Shown: in pieces, positions 6,893 through 12,789 of the stretch
Layout: every line of letters begins with the position of its first letter
Position numbering within the stretch: the first letter of the stretch is position 1
NCBI GenBank assembly: GCA_038326725.1
Contig: JBBQKI010000045.1
Location: forward strand, 1 to 13,914
DNA length: 13,914 nt
Source: JBBQKI01 sp038326725
GTDB taxonomy: Bacteria > Bacteroidota > Bacteroidia > Flavobacteriales > Flavobacteriaceae
Direction of reading: 5' to 3'
Made by a program: the position numbers and the translations under genes
The notes under the pieces: model-generated
Database searches by the model: none
What the model saw: the letters and a program-made list of their open reading frames with translations, nothing else
What the model was told of the DNA's origin: nothing

Positions 6893-7033
6893 AATGGTTT
6901 GGTTTAAGTTTTTATTGATTGTCCATCAAAGTAAAACCATAAACTATCTGAAAAAAAGGGAGTTAGGACGAAACACTGGATTTTGTGTCCGAAAGAAGGG
7001 TTTTCTTTCCCAAAGGGTTTTAGTAAAGATTAA
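6893..7033. other. Intergenic region between regulator and first target-candidate gene
   Basis: These 141 bp hold no ORF on either strand. A GAAAGAA-GGGTT-TTCTTTC hairpin (6991-7009) has no U-tract and is a poor terminator. On the minus strand TTTTACTTTG (about 6926-6935) is close to the Bacteroidota -7 element but has one base too few between TA and TTTG. No clear pair of LytTR direct repeats is visible by eye. Confidence 0.35.
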
Positions 7034-7804
7034 TTATATGGTTTGCAACCGTTTAAGCAACTCATTTCTCATGTCTTTGCTCATGGGTATGGCCTTTTTT
7101 GAAATAACTACGTGTGTGCCCGCTACCTCGTCTATTTGGGAAAGATTGATAATATAGGAACGGTGTATTCTGAGAAAATGGTTTTGCGGAAGTTTTTCTT
7201 CAATATCCTTTAATGTCATAACCAAAAGATATTCCCTGCCTTGCGAAAAAATACGGCAGTAGTTGCGGTCCGCTTCAATGTAGTAGATGTCTTTGATGTC
7301 AATTTTCAGCATCTTTTCGTTATGGCGCACGAAGATGCGGTCGTTCAATATAAAATCGGTGGCATTTCCATTAGTTATTCTTGAGTCATTTCCATTTCCT
7401 TTTTTGCCATATTCTGAAGCCTTTTCCAATATAATTCTATCCACAGTTAATTCTATAGCTCTTTGCAGATCCAGTTTTTTGAAGGGTTTCGAGATAAAAG
7501 CATACGGATGGGTTTCTTTGGCGCGGTTAAAGTGTACTTCATCTGCGTTGGCCGTTAGATAGATAATAGGAATATTATAATGCTTTTGAATTTGGTGTGC
7601 GGTTTCAATGCCGTCCATTTCGCCTTTCAGTCGGATATCCATAAGCAGGATGTCCGGTTTGTCTATTTTTATGTGTGAAAGAGCTTCATCGCCACGTGGC
7701 AAAATCCCGGTTACTTCATAGCCCAATTCTGTTAGCTGCAATGAAATATTGGCGGCAATCACCATTTCGTCCTCAACGATCAATATTTTTACGGCTTTTC
7801 CCAT
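7034..7804 (-). CDS. LytTR-family response regulator
   Basis: A 256-residue protein: a receiver domain (about 1-120) and a LytTR DNA-binding domain (about 152-256). In the receiver the acidic pocket E11/D12, phospho-acceptor D56 (LLMDIRLKGEMDG), T84 and K106 (SKPF) are all present, so phosphorylation should work. The LytTR part shows NDRIFVRHNEKMLKI, IYYIEADRNYCRIF and FLRIHRSYIINL. I place the start at the ATG at 7804, which overlaps the kinase stop as TGATG; a TTG one codon upstream is also open but less likely. It is translationally coupled to the kinase gene and is its partner. LytTR regulators usually bind paired direct repeats upstream of nearby targets, and the cluster downstream is the first place to look. 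Confidence 0.94.
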   Translation of the reverse strand: MGKAVKILIVEDEMVIAANISLQLTELGYEVTGILPRGDEALSHIKIDKPDILLMDIRLKGEMDGIETAHQIQKHYNIPIIYLTANADEVHFNRAKETHPYAFISKPFKKLDLQRAIELTVDRIILEKASEYGKKGNGNDSRITNGNATDFILNDRIFVRHNEKMLKIDIKDIYYIEADRNYCRIFSQGREYLLVMTLKDIEEKLPQNHFLRIHRSYIINLSQIDEVAGTHVVISKKAIPMSKDMRNELLKRLQTI

Positions 7805-9846
7805 CAAGCTATTTTGAAGTTTTTAAAGTTGAAGAATACTGCGGTTCCGTTTTGATAGTCTTCGGAAATGGTACCGTTCAATTGTTGGGTAAGCAATTGG
7901 ATCAACTGTGTGCCAAAGCCAGTGCCTTTTGGTTTTGAGCCTTCCGTTTTGCCAATACCATTGTCCGATACTTTTAGAATGAGATTATCATTTTGTTTGA
8001 TTAGACTGATGTTTATTTTTCCCTGAGTTCCTTCGGGAAAAGCATATTTCAGAGCATTCGTTAAAAGTTCGTTTACTATCAGTCCTATTGGAACGGCGGT
8101 GTCCACATCTAAGTTTAGATCGTCCATCGCACATTCAATTTTTACCTTTTCCTCGGCATTAAAAGTGTCCAGCACGCCTTCACTTAAATTCATAAAATAA
8201 TCCTTCATTTCAATACTGCCCAAGTTTTCGCCCTGATACAGTTTTTGGTGGATAATGCCCATACTCTGTACCCTGTTTTGGCTGGCGAGCATGGCTTCTT
8301 TGCTGGCACCGTCTTCCAGTTTTGCGGATTGCAGGGCGATAAGGCTTTTCACCATTTCAAGATTGTTTTTTACGCGGTGGTGGATTTCTTTAAGCAACAA
8401 TTCGTTCTGTTTGTTTTTTGCATCCAGTTCTACATTTAATATGGAAAGGGCTTTTCGTTTTTTGCCAATATTCTTCAAAGTAAAATACATTCCAAAAACA
8501 ACAATCGCCAAAAGCGCAGCCAAGCAGATATAGAGTATTTGTGTCTTTCGCTGCTGTTCAATTTTTTGGGTTTGGGTAAGAATGGTCGCTTCTTTTTTGC
8601 CCGTTTCATATTGGGTTAGCAGCTCGCTCATATTCCTATCACTTTCTGCCGCTGCAATGCTGTCGCCCATTATCCTTGATTTTTTTTGATATTCCAAAGC
8701 AAGGGGATAGTTGCCAAGTTTTTCATAAATGGTGCTAACGTGCATATAATTCTCCGGCAGATTGGTTAAATCGCCGTTTTCTTCCTGCAATTTCACTGTT
8801 TCAAGCTGGTAGCCCAAAGCTTCTTTATAATTGCCCAGCAACAGATTTATCTCTCCCAAATTGGCAATTAGCGTATTAATCGCATTTTGATAATTTGATT
8901 GTTGCGCCAACCCTTGCGCATATTTATATTCCGCCAATGCCTCATTATAGCGTCCCAGTCTTTTGAGGGCATTTCCACGGTTGTTGCTAAAATCGGAAAG
9001 TGACATCGGGTCAAAACCCAAAGACTTCGCAGTGGTAAGGGCTTTGTCAAAATAATAATAGGACTGCTGGTTGTCGCCCATGGCAATATTTGCATCGCCT
9101 GCCGCTGTGTATCCGTAAATTATTTCTTCGTTAAATCCATTTTCTTTGCAGATTTCAATTACTTTCATTGCATAAGCCAGCGCTTCCTCTTTTCTGCCCT
9201 GTCGCAAAACATCGTTGGAAAGCCTGCCATTTGCACTTGCAATTCCCAATTTGTCGCCTATGGCTTCCATCAATTTCAGTGCTTTTAAATCGGCTTCCAA
9301 AGCTTCTTGCAATTCGCCCCTTTTTTTATGGACCCAGGCTATTTTAAAGTATGTAGTTGCTTGCCCTTTTTTGTCATCAATTGCTTTATAGCCCTTTTCA
9401 GCTTTGGCAAAGTATAAGGAAGCCGAATCCAGTTGCAACATATTGGCATGGATTCTACCTTTCATCTCGTAAAATTTGGGCTGCCACTTTTCACTTTTGG
9501 TTTTATCAGCTAATTGCACGCCTTCCCTTGCATAAACGATGGCTTTTTCCAAATCTCTTGCGGAATAAAAATCTGTGATTTCGCTGAGCAATTCCAGTTT
9601 CTGTGTGTCATTCTTAGGATTGGCTAGCAATTGGGTAAGGCTATCGAGCGTCTTTTCCTGTGCCGAAATAATATTAAAGGAGAGCAGGAACAAAAAGATT
9701 GCTTTTATAAAAACATTTGATTTTAATGCCGGCGCATTTTTGAATGGCAATAAAACATTCGTGCCTTCTCGTTTTTTGGAAGAAGTTGTGGGAAGACTTC
9801 TCCACGAAACACAGGCTAATACTTCCTTGAGTAATAGTGGTTTCAT
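7804..9846 (-). CDS. TPR-repeat sensor histidine kinase (HisKA_2 type)
   Basis: A 680-residue membrane sensor kinase. The order is an N-terminal signal sequence (hydrophobic core AIFLFLLSFNIISAQ at about residues 48-62), an extracytoplasmic TPR array (about 80-400) with repeats such as NRGNALKRLGRYNEALAEY, a transmembrane helix (about 437-457), a short coiled coil, an H-box EIHHRVKNNLEMVKSL (phospho-His 489 or 490), and an HATPase_c domain with N-box VNELLTNALKYAF (N597), G1 SDNGIG (D628) and G2 GTGFGTQL. HisKA_2 kinases with TPR sensors and LytTR partners are typical of Bacteroidota. The 47 residues before the hydrophobic core are long for a signal peptide. No internal ATG exists there, so either the TTG inside that stretch or the ATG at 9846 is used. 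A good promoter lies 28 bp upstream of the ATG, favouring the ATG. Confidence 0.93.
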   Translation of the reverse strand: MKPLLLKEVLACVSWRSLPTTSSKKREGTNVLLPFKNAPALKSNVFIKAIFLFLLSFNIISAQEKTLDSLTQLLANPKNDTQKLELLSEITDFYSARDLEKAIVYAREGVQLADKTKSEKWQPKFYEMKGRIHANMLQLDSASLYFAKAEKGYKAIDDKKGQATTYFKIAWVHKKRGELQEALEADLKALKLMEAIGDKLGIASANGRLSNDVLRQGRKEEALAYAMKVIEICKENGFNEEIIYGYTAAGDANIAMGDNQQSYYYFDKALTTAKSLGFDPMSLSDFSNNRGNALKRLGRYNEALAEYKYAQGLAQQSNYQNAINTLIANLGEINLLLGNYKEALGYQLETVKLQEENGDLTNLPENYMHVSTIYEKLGNYPLALEYQKKSRIMGDSIAAAESDRNMSELLTQYETGKKEATILTQTQKIEQQRKTQILYICLAALLAIVVFGMYFTLKNIGKKRKALSILNVELDAKNKQNELLLKEIHHRVKNNLEMVKSLIALQSAKLEDGASKEAMLASQNRVQSMGIIHQKLYQGENLGSIEMKDYFMNLSEGVLDTFNAEEKVKIECAMDDLNLDVDTAVPIGLIVNELLTNALKYAFPEGTQGKINISLIKQNDNLILKVSDNGIGKTEGSKPKGTGFGTQLIQLLTQQLNGTISEDYQNGTAVFFNFKNFKIA

Positions 9847-9873
9847 TAGATGGAATTGGTTGATGGTTGATTA

Positions 9874-9903
9874 TAAAAGTAATAAGAATAATCAAACGGG
9901 CAA
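9874..9903 (-). promoter_or_regulatory. Bacteroidota-type promoter of the kinase/regulator operon
   Basis: On the minus strand a TTG (9903-9901) is followed after exactly 19 bp by TACTTTTA (9881-9874), one base off the TAnnTTTG consensus of the Bacteroidota primary sigma factor. It would place transcription initiation about 20 bp before the kinase ATG. Confidence 0.45.
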
Positions 9904-9949
9904 CATTTGTATTTTATGGAAGAAAGCCCTTTTTTTAAAAAAGCTGGAA

Positions 9950-9982
9950 TTTACACATGGCAGAAAATAAACCGTATCTTCG
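9950..9982 (+). promoter_or_regulatory. Possible helicase promoter with long leader
   Basis: TTTAC (9950-9954), then 20 bp, then TATCTTCG (9975-9982), one base off TAnnTTTG. It points toward the helicase and would give an untranslated leader of about 115 nt, common for cold-induced RNA helicases. I could not derive a convincing leader structure by eye. The divergent kinase promoter starts only about 45 bp away. Confidence 0.3.
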
Positions 9983-10105
9983 CCGCATATTAAAACCGTC
10001 TTCTTAGTTTTAAAGATCCTTTTATTTAAAATTTGATCTATCGAATTCTAAAAGCGCCGCGATATAACATCTCCAAGCGCAGCGGTACAACTTATAAAAA
10101 AATAT

Positions 10106-11377
10106 ATGTCATTTAAATCCCTTGGGCTGTCCGATGCCCTGCTACAAGCTGTTAGCAAAAAAGGATATTCAACACCTTCGCCTATTCAACAAAAAGCCAT
10201 TCCATTGATTTTGGAACGAAAAGATGTTTTGGCATCTGCACAAACCGGGAGCGGTAAAACCGCGGGTTTTGCCCTGCCCATTTTACAAATTTTAAATACC
10301 GAACCACCCTTACGTCAAAGGCCAGTTCGCTCATTGATATTGACGCCAACCCGTGAGCTCGCTGCCCAAGTGCAGGATGAGTTTCGAGAATACAGCGAAT
10401 TTACAGATTTGCGTAGCACCGTTATTTTTGGTGGCGTGGGTGCAAACCCACAGATCCGTGCATTGCGAAATGGCGTGGATATTTTAGTGGCCACTCCCGG
10501 CCGTTTGCTGGACTTGCACAATCAACGTGCGGTTTCTCTTGCAAAAGTGGAAATATTAGTACTCGATGAAGCAGACCGCATGCTGGACATGGGGTTCCTT
10601 CGGGATATTAAAAAGATACTTGCATTGCTGCCCACAAAAAGACAAAACCTTTTGTTCTCCGCTACTTTTTCAAAGGAAATAAAAACCTTGGCTAACGATT
10701 TTTTGCACCATCCCGTTTTGGTGGAAGCCACCCCGGAAAATACGACGGTCGAAAAAATTGACCAAGTTGTTTACAGGGTCGATAAAGCAAGAAAGACCGA
10801 TTTAATCATAAAACTTATTACCGAAGGAAACTGGAAACAGGTTCTCGTCTTTACCCGAACGAAACACGGCGCCAACCGCCTGAGTGAAAAAATGGAAAAG
10901 GCCGGAATTACTTCCTCTGCAATCCATGGCAATAAAAGCCAAGGCGCGCGGACCAAGGCGCTTGCAGGTTTCAAGGCCGGAAAAGTACGGGTTCTTGTGG
11001 CTACCGATATTGCCGCCCGAGGGCTTGATATTCCGTTGTTGCCGCACGTGATCAATTTTGAACTGCCGAACATCCCCGAAGATTATATCCATCGCATTGG
11101 GCGGACGGGACGGGCAGGTGCCAGTGGTGAAGCCCTTTCCTTAGTAAGCCTTGATGAGGTTGGCTACTTAAGGGATATTGAAAAACTAACCGGGCAAAGT
11201 TTTCAAAACCAGGTTTTACCAGACTTCAAACCCACCGAAACGCAAGCAGATGTAAAAGCTGCAGAGGACGAAAAGAAACAGGAAAAAGCCAACAGGCATA
11301 GGGCTGGCCGAAATGCTGGCACTAAAAAGAACACTCACGCTAAAAGCAAAAACCCGGGGAATAGGGGAAGGTGGTAG
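10106..11377 (+). CDS. rhlE: DEAD-box ATP-dependent RNA helicase (RhlE type)
   Basis: A 423-residue cytoplasmic helicase that unwinds short RNA duplexes, acting in ribosome assembly, RNA decay or cold adaptation. All motifs are intact: Q-motif (F3, P26-I27-Q28), motif I AQTGSGKT (45-52), Ia PTRELA, Ib TPGR (130-133), DEAD (154-157), SAT (185-187), ARGLDI in domain 2 and HRIGRTGRAG of motif VI. A Lys/Arg/Asn-rich tail after about residue 375 (ends KSKNPGNRGRW) probably binds RNA. The family length is typical. It is transcribed alone, divergently from the kinase, and runs into the repeat zone. Its terminator is not obvious: a weak AAAAACC/GGTTTTT pairing straddles the stop codon. Confidence 0.95.
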   Translation: MSFKSLGLSDALLQAVSKKGYSTPSPIQQKAIPLILERKDVLASAQTGSGKTAGFALPILQILNTEPPLRQRPVRSLILTPTRELAAQVQDEFREYSEFTDLRSTVIFGGVGANPQIRALRNGVDILVATPGRLLDLHNQRAVSLAKVEILVLDEADRMLDMGFLRDIKKILALLPTKRQNLLFSATFSKEIKTLANDFLHHPVLVEATPENTTVEKIDQVVYRVDKARKTDLIIKLITEGNWKQVLVFTRTKHGANRLSEKMEKAGITSSAIHGNKSQGARTKALAGFKAGKVRVLVATDIAARGLDIPLLPHVINFELPNIPEDYIHRIGRTGRAGASGEALSLVSLDEVGYLRDIEKLTGQSFQNQVLPDFKPTETQADVKAAEDEKKQEKANRHRAGRNAGTKKNTHAKSKNPGNRGRW

Positions 11378-11390
11378 GTTTTTTAAAAGA

Positions 11391-11461
11391 CAGTTTTCAG
11401 TAGCAGTATTCAGTATTCAGTGTTCAGTGTTCAGGGTTTTGGGTTCTGGGTTTTGGGTTTG
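11391..11461 (+). repeat. Heptamer repeats ending in a four-GGG quadruplex-type motif
   Basis: CAGTTTT, CAGTAG, CAGTATT twice and CAGTGTT twice (11391-11431) are followed by GGGTTTT, GGGTTCT, GGGTTTT and GGGTTTG (11434-11461). All but one unit are 7 bp. The second part has four GGG tracts with uniform 4-nt spacers (11434-11457), which satisfies the usual G-quadruplex pattern on the plus strand. It lies 14 bp past the helicase stop, so in its 3' untranslated RNA. Confidence 0.8.
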
Positions 11462-11478
11462 AGCTACAAGTTTATTTT

Positions 11479-11688
11479 GCACGATTGCAAGTTGGCTCTG
11501 CACGATTGCAAGTTGGCTCTGCACGATTGCAAGTTGGCTCTGCACACTTGCAAGTTGGCTCTGCACGATTGCAAGTTGGTTCTGCACGATTGCAAGTTGG
11601 TTCTGCACGATTGCAAGTTGGTTCTGCACGATTGCAAGTTGCTTCTGCACGATTGCAAGTTGCTTCTGCACGATTGCAAGTTGGTTCT
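11479..11688. repeat. Ten-copy 21-bp tandem repeat
   Basis: Ten head-to-tail units of exactly 21 bp, each GCACGATTGCAAGTTG followed by five bases. Units 1-4 end GCTCT, 5-7 and 10 end GTTCT, and 8-9 end CTTCT. Unit 4 has ACAC in place of ACGA near its start. A degenerate partial unit lies at about 11464-11478. Each unit holds the palindrome TTGCAA and a TGCA-CGAT-TGCA hairpin. The unit length is divisible by three and the unit has no stop in any of the six frames, so long ORFs appear in every frame. I regard these as artefacts of the repeat rather than genes. Confidence 0.93.
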
Positions 11689-11699
11689 ACAAAAAACAT

Positions 11700-11733
11700 C
11701 CCTCCCCAACCCTCCCTTCAAAGGGAGGGGGTT
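11700..11733. repeat. CCCTCCC/GGGAGGG palindrome
   Basis: CCCTCCCC-AA then CCCTCCCTTC-AAAGGGAGGG forms a stem of about 8 bp with a tiny loop. C-rich/G-rich palindromes of this type are, as I recall, a widely dispersed intergenic element in flavobacterial genomes. There is no U-tract. Confidence 0.6.
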
Positions 11734-11763
11734 AACGTGTACTTAGGCAGTAGGGAAAAGGCA

Positions 11764-11796
11764 ATAAAAAAACCAGAAGTTATAGCTTCCGGTTTT
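11764..11796 (-). terminator. Rho-independent terminator of the kaiC-cheB side
   Basis: On the minus strand AAAACCGGAAG pairs with CTTCTGGTTTT (11 bp, one G.U) around a 6-nt loop, followed by a run of T (complement of the seven A at 11766-11772). The plus strand has a mismatch at the G.U position and no T run past the stem. It ends transcripts coming from 11826 onward. Confidence 0.8.
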
Positions 11797-11825
11797 GCAT
11801 AAAGTGTAAATAATAGAACGAAGTA

Positions 11826-12140
11826 TCAGGATTTGATTTTGTGGTACCTGATTGCGGTTAGTTGCTTGGTTTGGGGTGCTGTGGCACCAAAGACGGAGCG
11901 GGTGTAGTTTTTGCTTTCCTGCGCTACGGCAAGCATTCCGGTTTCAGGATGATAGAGAATGTGGTTGCGCTCCAAGCGGGCATTGCTAATGGTGGTCCAA
12001 GCGTTAGTTACGGTGTTGTTAAGGCCCTGAAGGGTGAGGAGCTGGGCTTCGAAGTTGACGGTTTGAAGTTCTATTTCGTTAGGATCATAGGTTGGCTCGG
12101 AAGTGACCAAGGCCACGAGGGTGGTGAAGTGCGCCAACAT
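11826..12140 (-). pseudogene. C-terminal remnant of a Bacteroidota hypothetical protein
   Basis: 104 codons from an ATG at 12140. The frame is closed by a stop about 50 bp upstream. The sequence (ALVTSEPTYDPNEIELQTVN, TLQGLNNTVTNAWTTISNARLERN, YHPETGMLAVAQESKNYTRSVFGA, then QLTAIRYHKIKS) resembles, as I recall it, the C-terminal half of a Bacteroidota hypothetical protein of about 200-250 residues. There such segments repeat an internal PNE..LQ/NNAV/NARI pattern and end with VKSVFG. No signal peptide or start-proximal domain is present, so it looks like a truncated copy. It may still be transcribed with cheB (73-bp gap), and the terminator 30 bp after its stop is intact. A short functional form cannot be excluded. 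Confidence 0.5.
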
Positions 12141-12213
12141 GCAGAAAATTGAATTTTGATTTGGTCTGTTTTTAACTTGCCCTTAAAGGCTTTCGGGTTT
12201 TATAACCTCGGTT

Positions 12214-12789
12214 CTATGTTTTAAGGGCAGCTGCTAGGCTTTTTAGCTTAGCTGGAATTTTGTTAAAGGGTAAAACGAAATCTATATAGCCTGCTGCTTG
12301 AGCGCTGAGCGGCATTTGGTTAATCTCCGCAGATGAGTCTTGAGCAAAGGTTGTTCCACCATTGGCTTTGATGTGCTTACAGCCTAAAGTGCCATCGCCA
12401 TCATATCCGGAAAGGACAATGCCAACAGCACGCGCACCCATTGCCTTTGCCAGGGAAATAAAAAATAAATCTACTTGTTTGTTCCTGCCAATGCGTGGGA
12501 AGGTTACTTTTAAGCTATAGTTATCCATAGTAAGATCTGCGTTCGGAGGAATTACGTAAACATAATTCGCAAGAATAGGCATTGCCTCTGAAGCCAAAAG
12601 GACTGACATTTCCGTGTGCCTCGATAGTATACTAGTCAAATGACTATGGGCTGAGGGGAGCATGTGAGAAATAATAACAAACGCCATACCTGTATCAAGC
12701 GGCATTACAGCCAGCAGAGCCTTGTATGCATTAATTCCTCCGGCTGAGCCACCAATACCTACAATGAATTTAGGTTGAACTATTTTCAT
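12214..12789 (-). CDS. cheB: Stand-alone CheB-type methylesterase domain
   Basis: A 191-residue protein that is only a CheB catalytic domain, with no receiver. The catalytic triad is in place: S15 (GIGGSAGG), H42 (ISHM) and D132 (SGYDGDG). Other family marks are the P-rich VYVIPPNADL strand, RPxR-like FPRIGRNKQVDLFF, and the terminal QDSSAEINQMPLSAQAAGYIDF. CheB removes methyl esters or amides from Glu/Gln side chains of chemoreceptor-like proteins. In Bacteroidota such single domains often sit with CheR/PAS kinase or KaiC modules rather than flagellar chemotaxis genes. Its ATG overlaps the kaiC stop as TAATG, so the two are translationally coupled and probably work in one pathway. Without a receiver it is not gated by direct phosphorylation. 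Confidence 0.92.
   Translation of the reverse strand: MKIVQPKFIVGIGGSAGGINAYKALLAVMPLDTGMAFVIISHMLPSAHSHLTSILSRHTEMSVLLASEAMPILANYVYVIPPNADLTMDNYSLKVTFPRIGRNKQVDLFFISLAKAMGARAVGIVLSGYDGDGTLGCKHIKANGGTTFAQDSSAEINQMPLSAQAAGYIDFVLPFNKIPAKLKSLAAALKT

Noticed and set aside
9575..9970. 131-codon plus-strand ORF over the kinase start
   Set aside because: Mostly antisense to the sensor kinase N terminus and its promoter region, with no recognisable motif.
11479..11688. Possible CRISPR array
   Set aside because: Units are contiguous 21-bp copies with no spacers and no cas genes nearby.
11417..11802. Five overlapping long ORFs on both strands across the tandem array (coiled-coil-like QLAIVQN, LQVGSAR, LHDCKLA, NLQSCRA, CNRAEPT)
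   Set aside because: All are products of a 21-bp unit without stop codons in any frame. No frame shows non-repeat conserved domain sequence, and the variation between units is not frame-specific.
11862..12152. 96-codon plus-strand ORF opposite the gene remnant
   Set aside because: The minus strand carries the recognisable protein fragment and a matching terminator; the plus frame is Gly-rich antisense.
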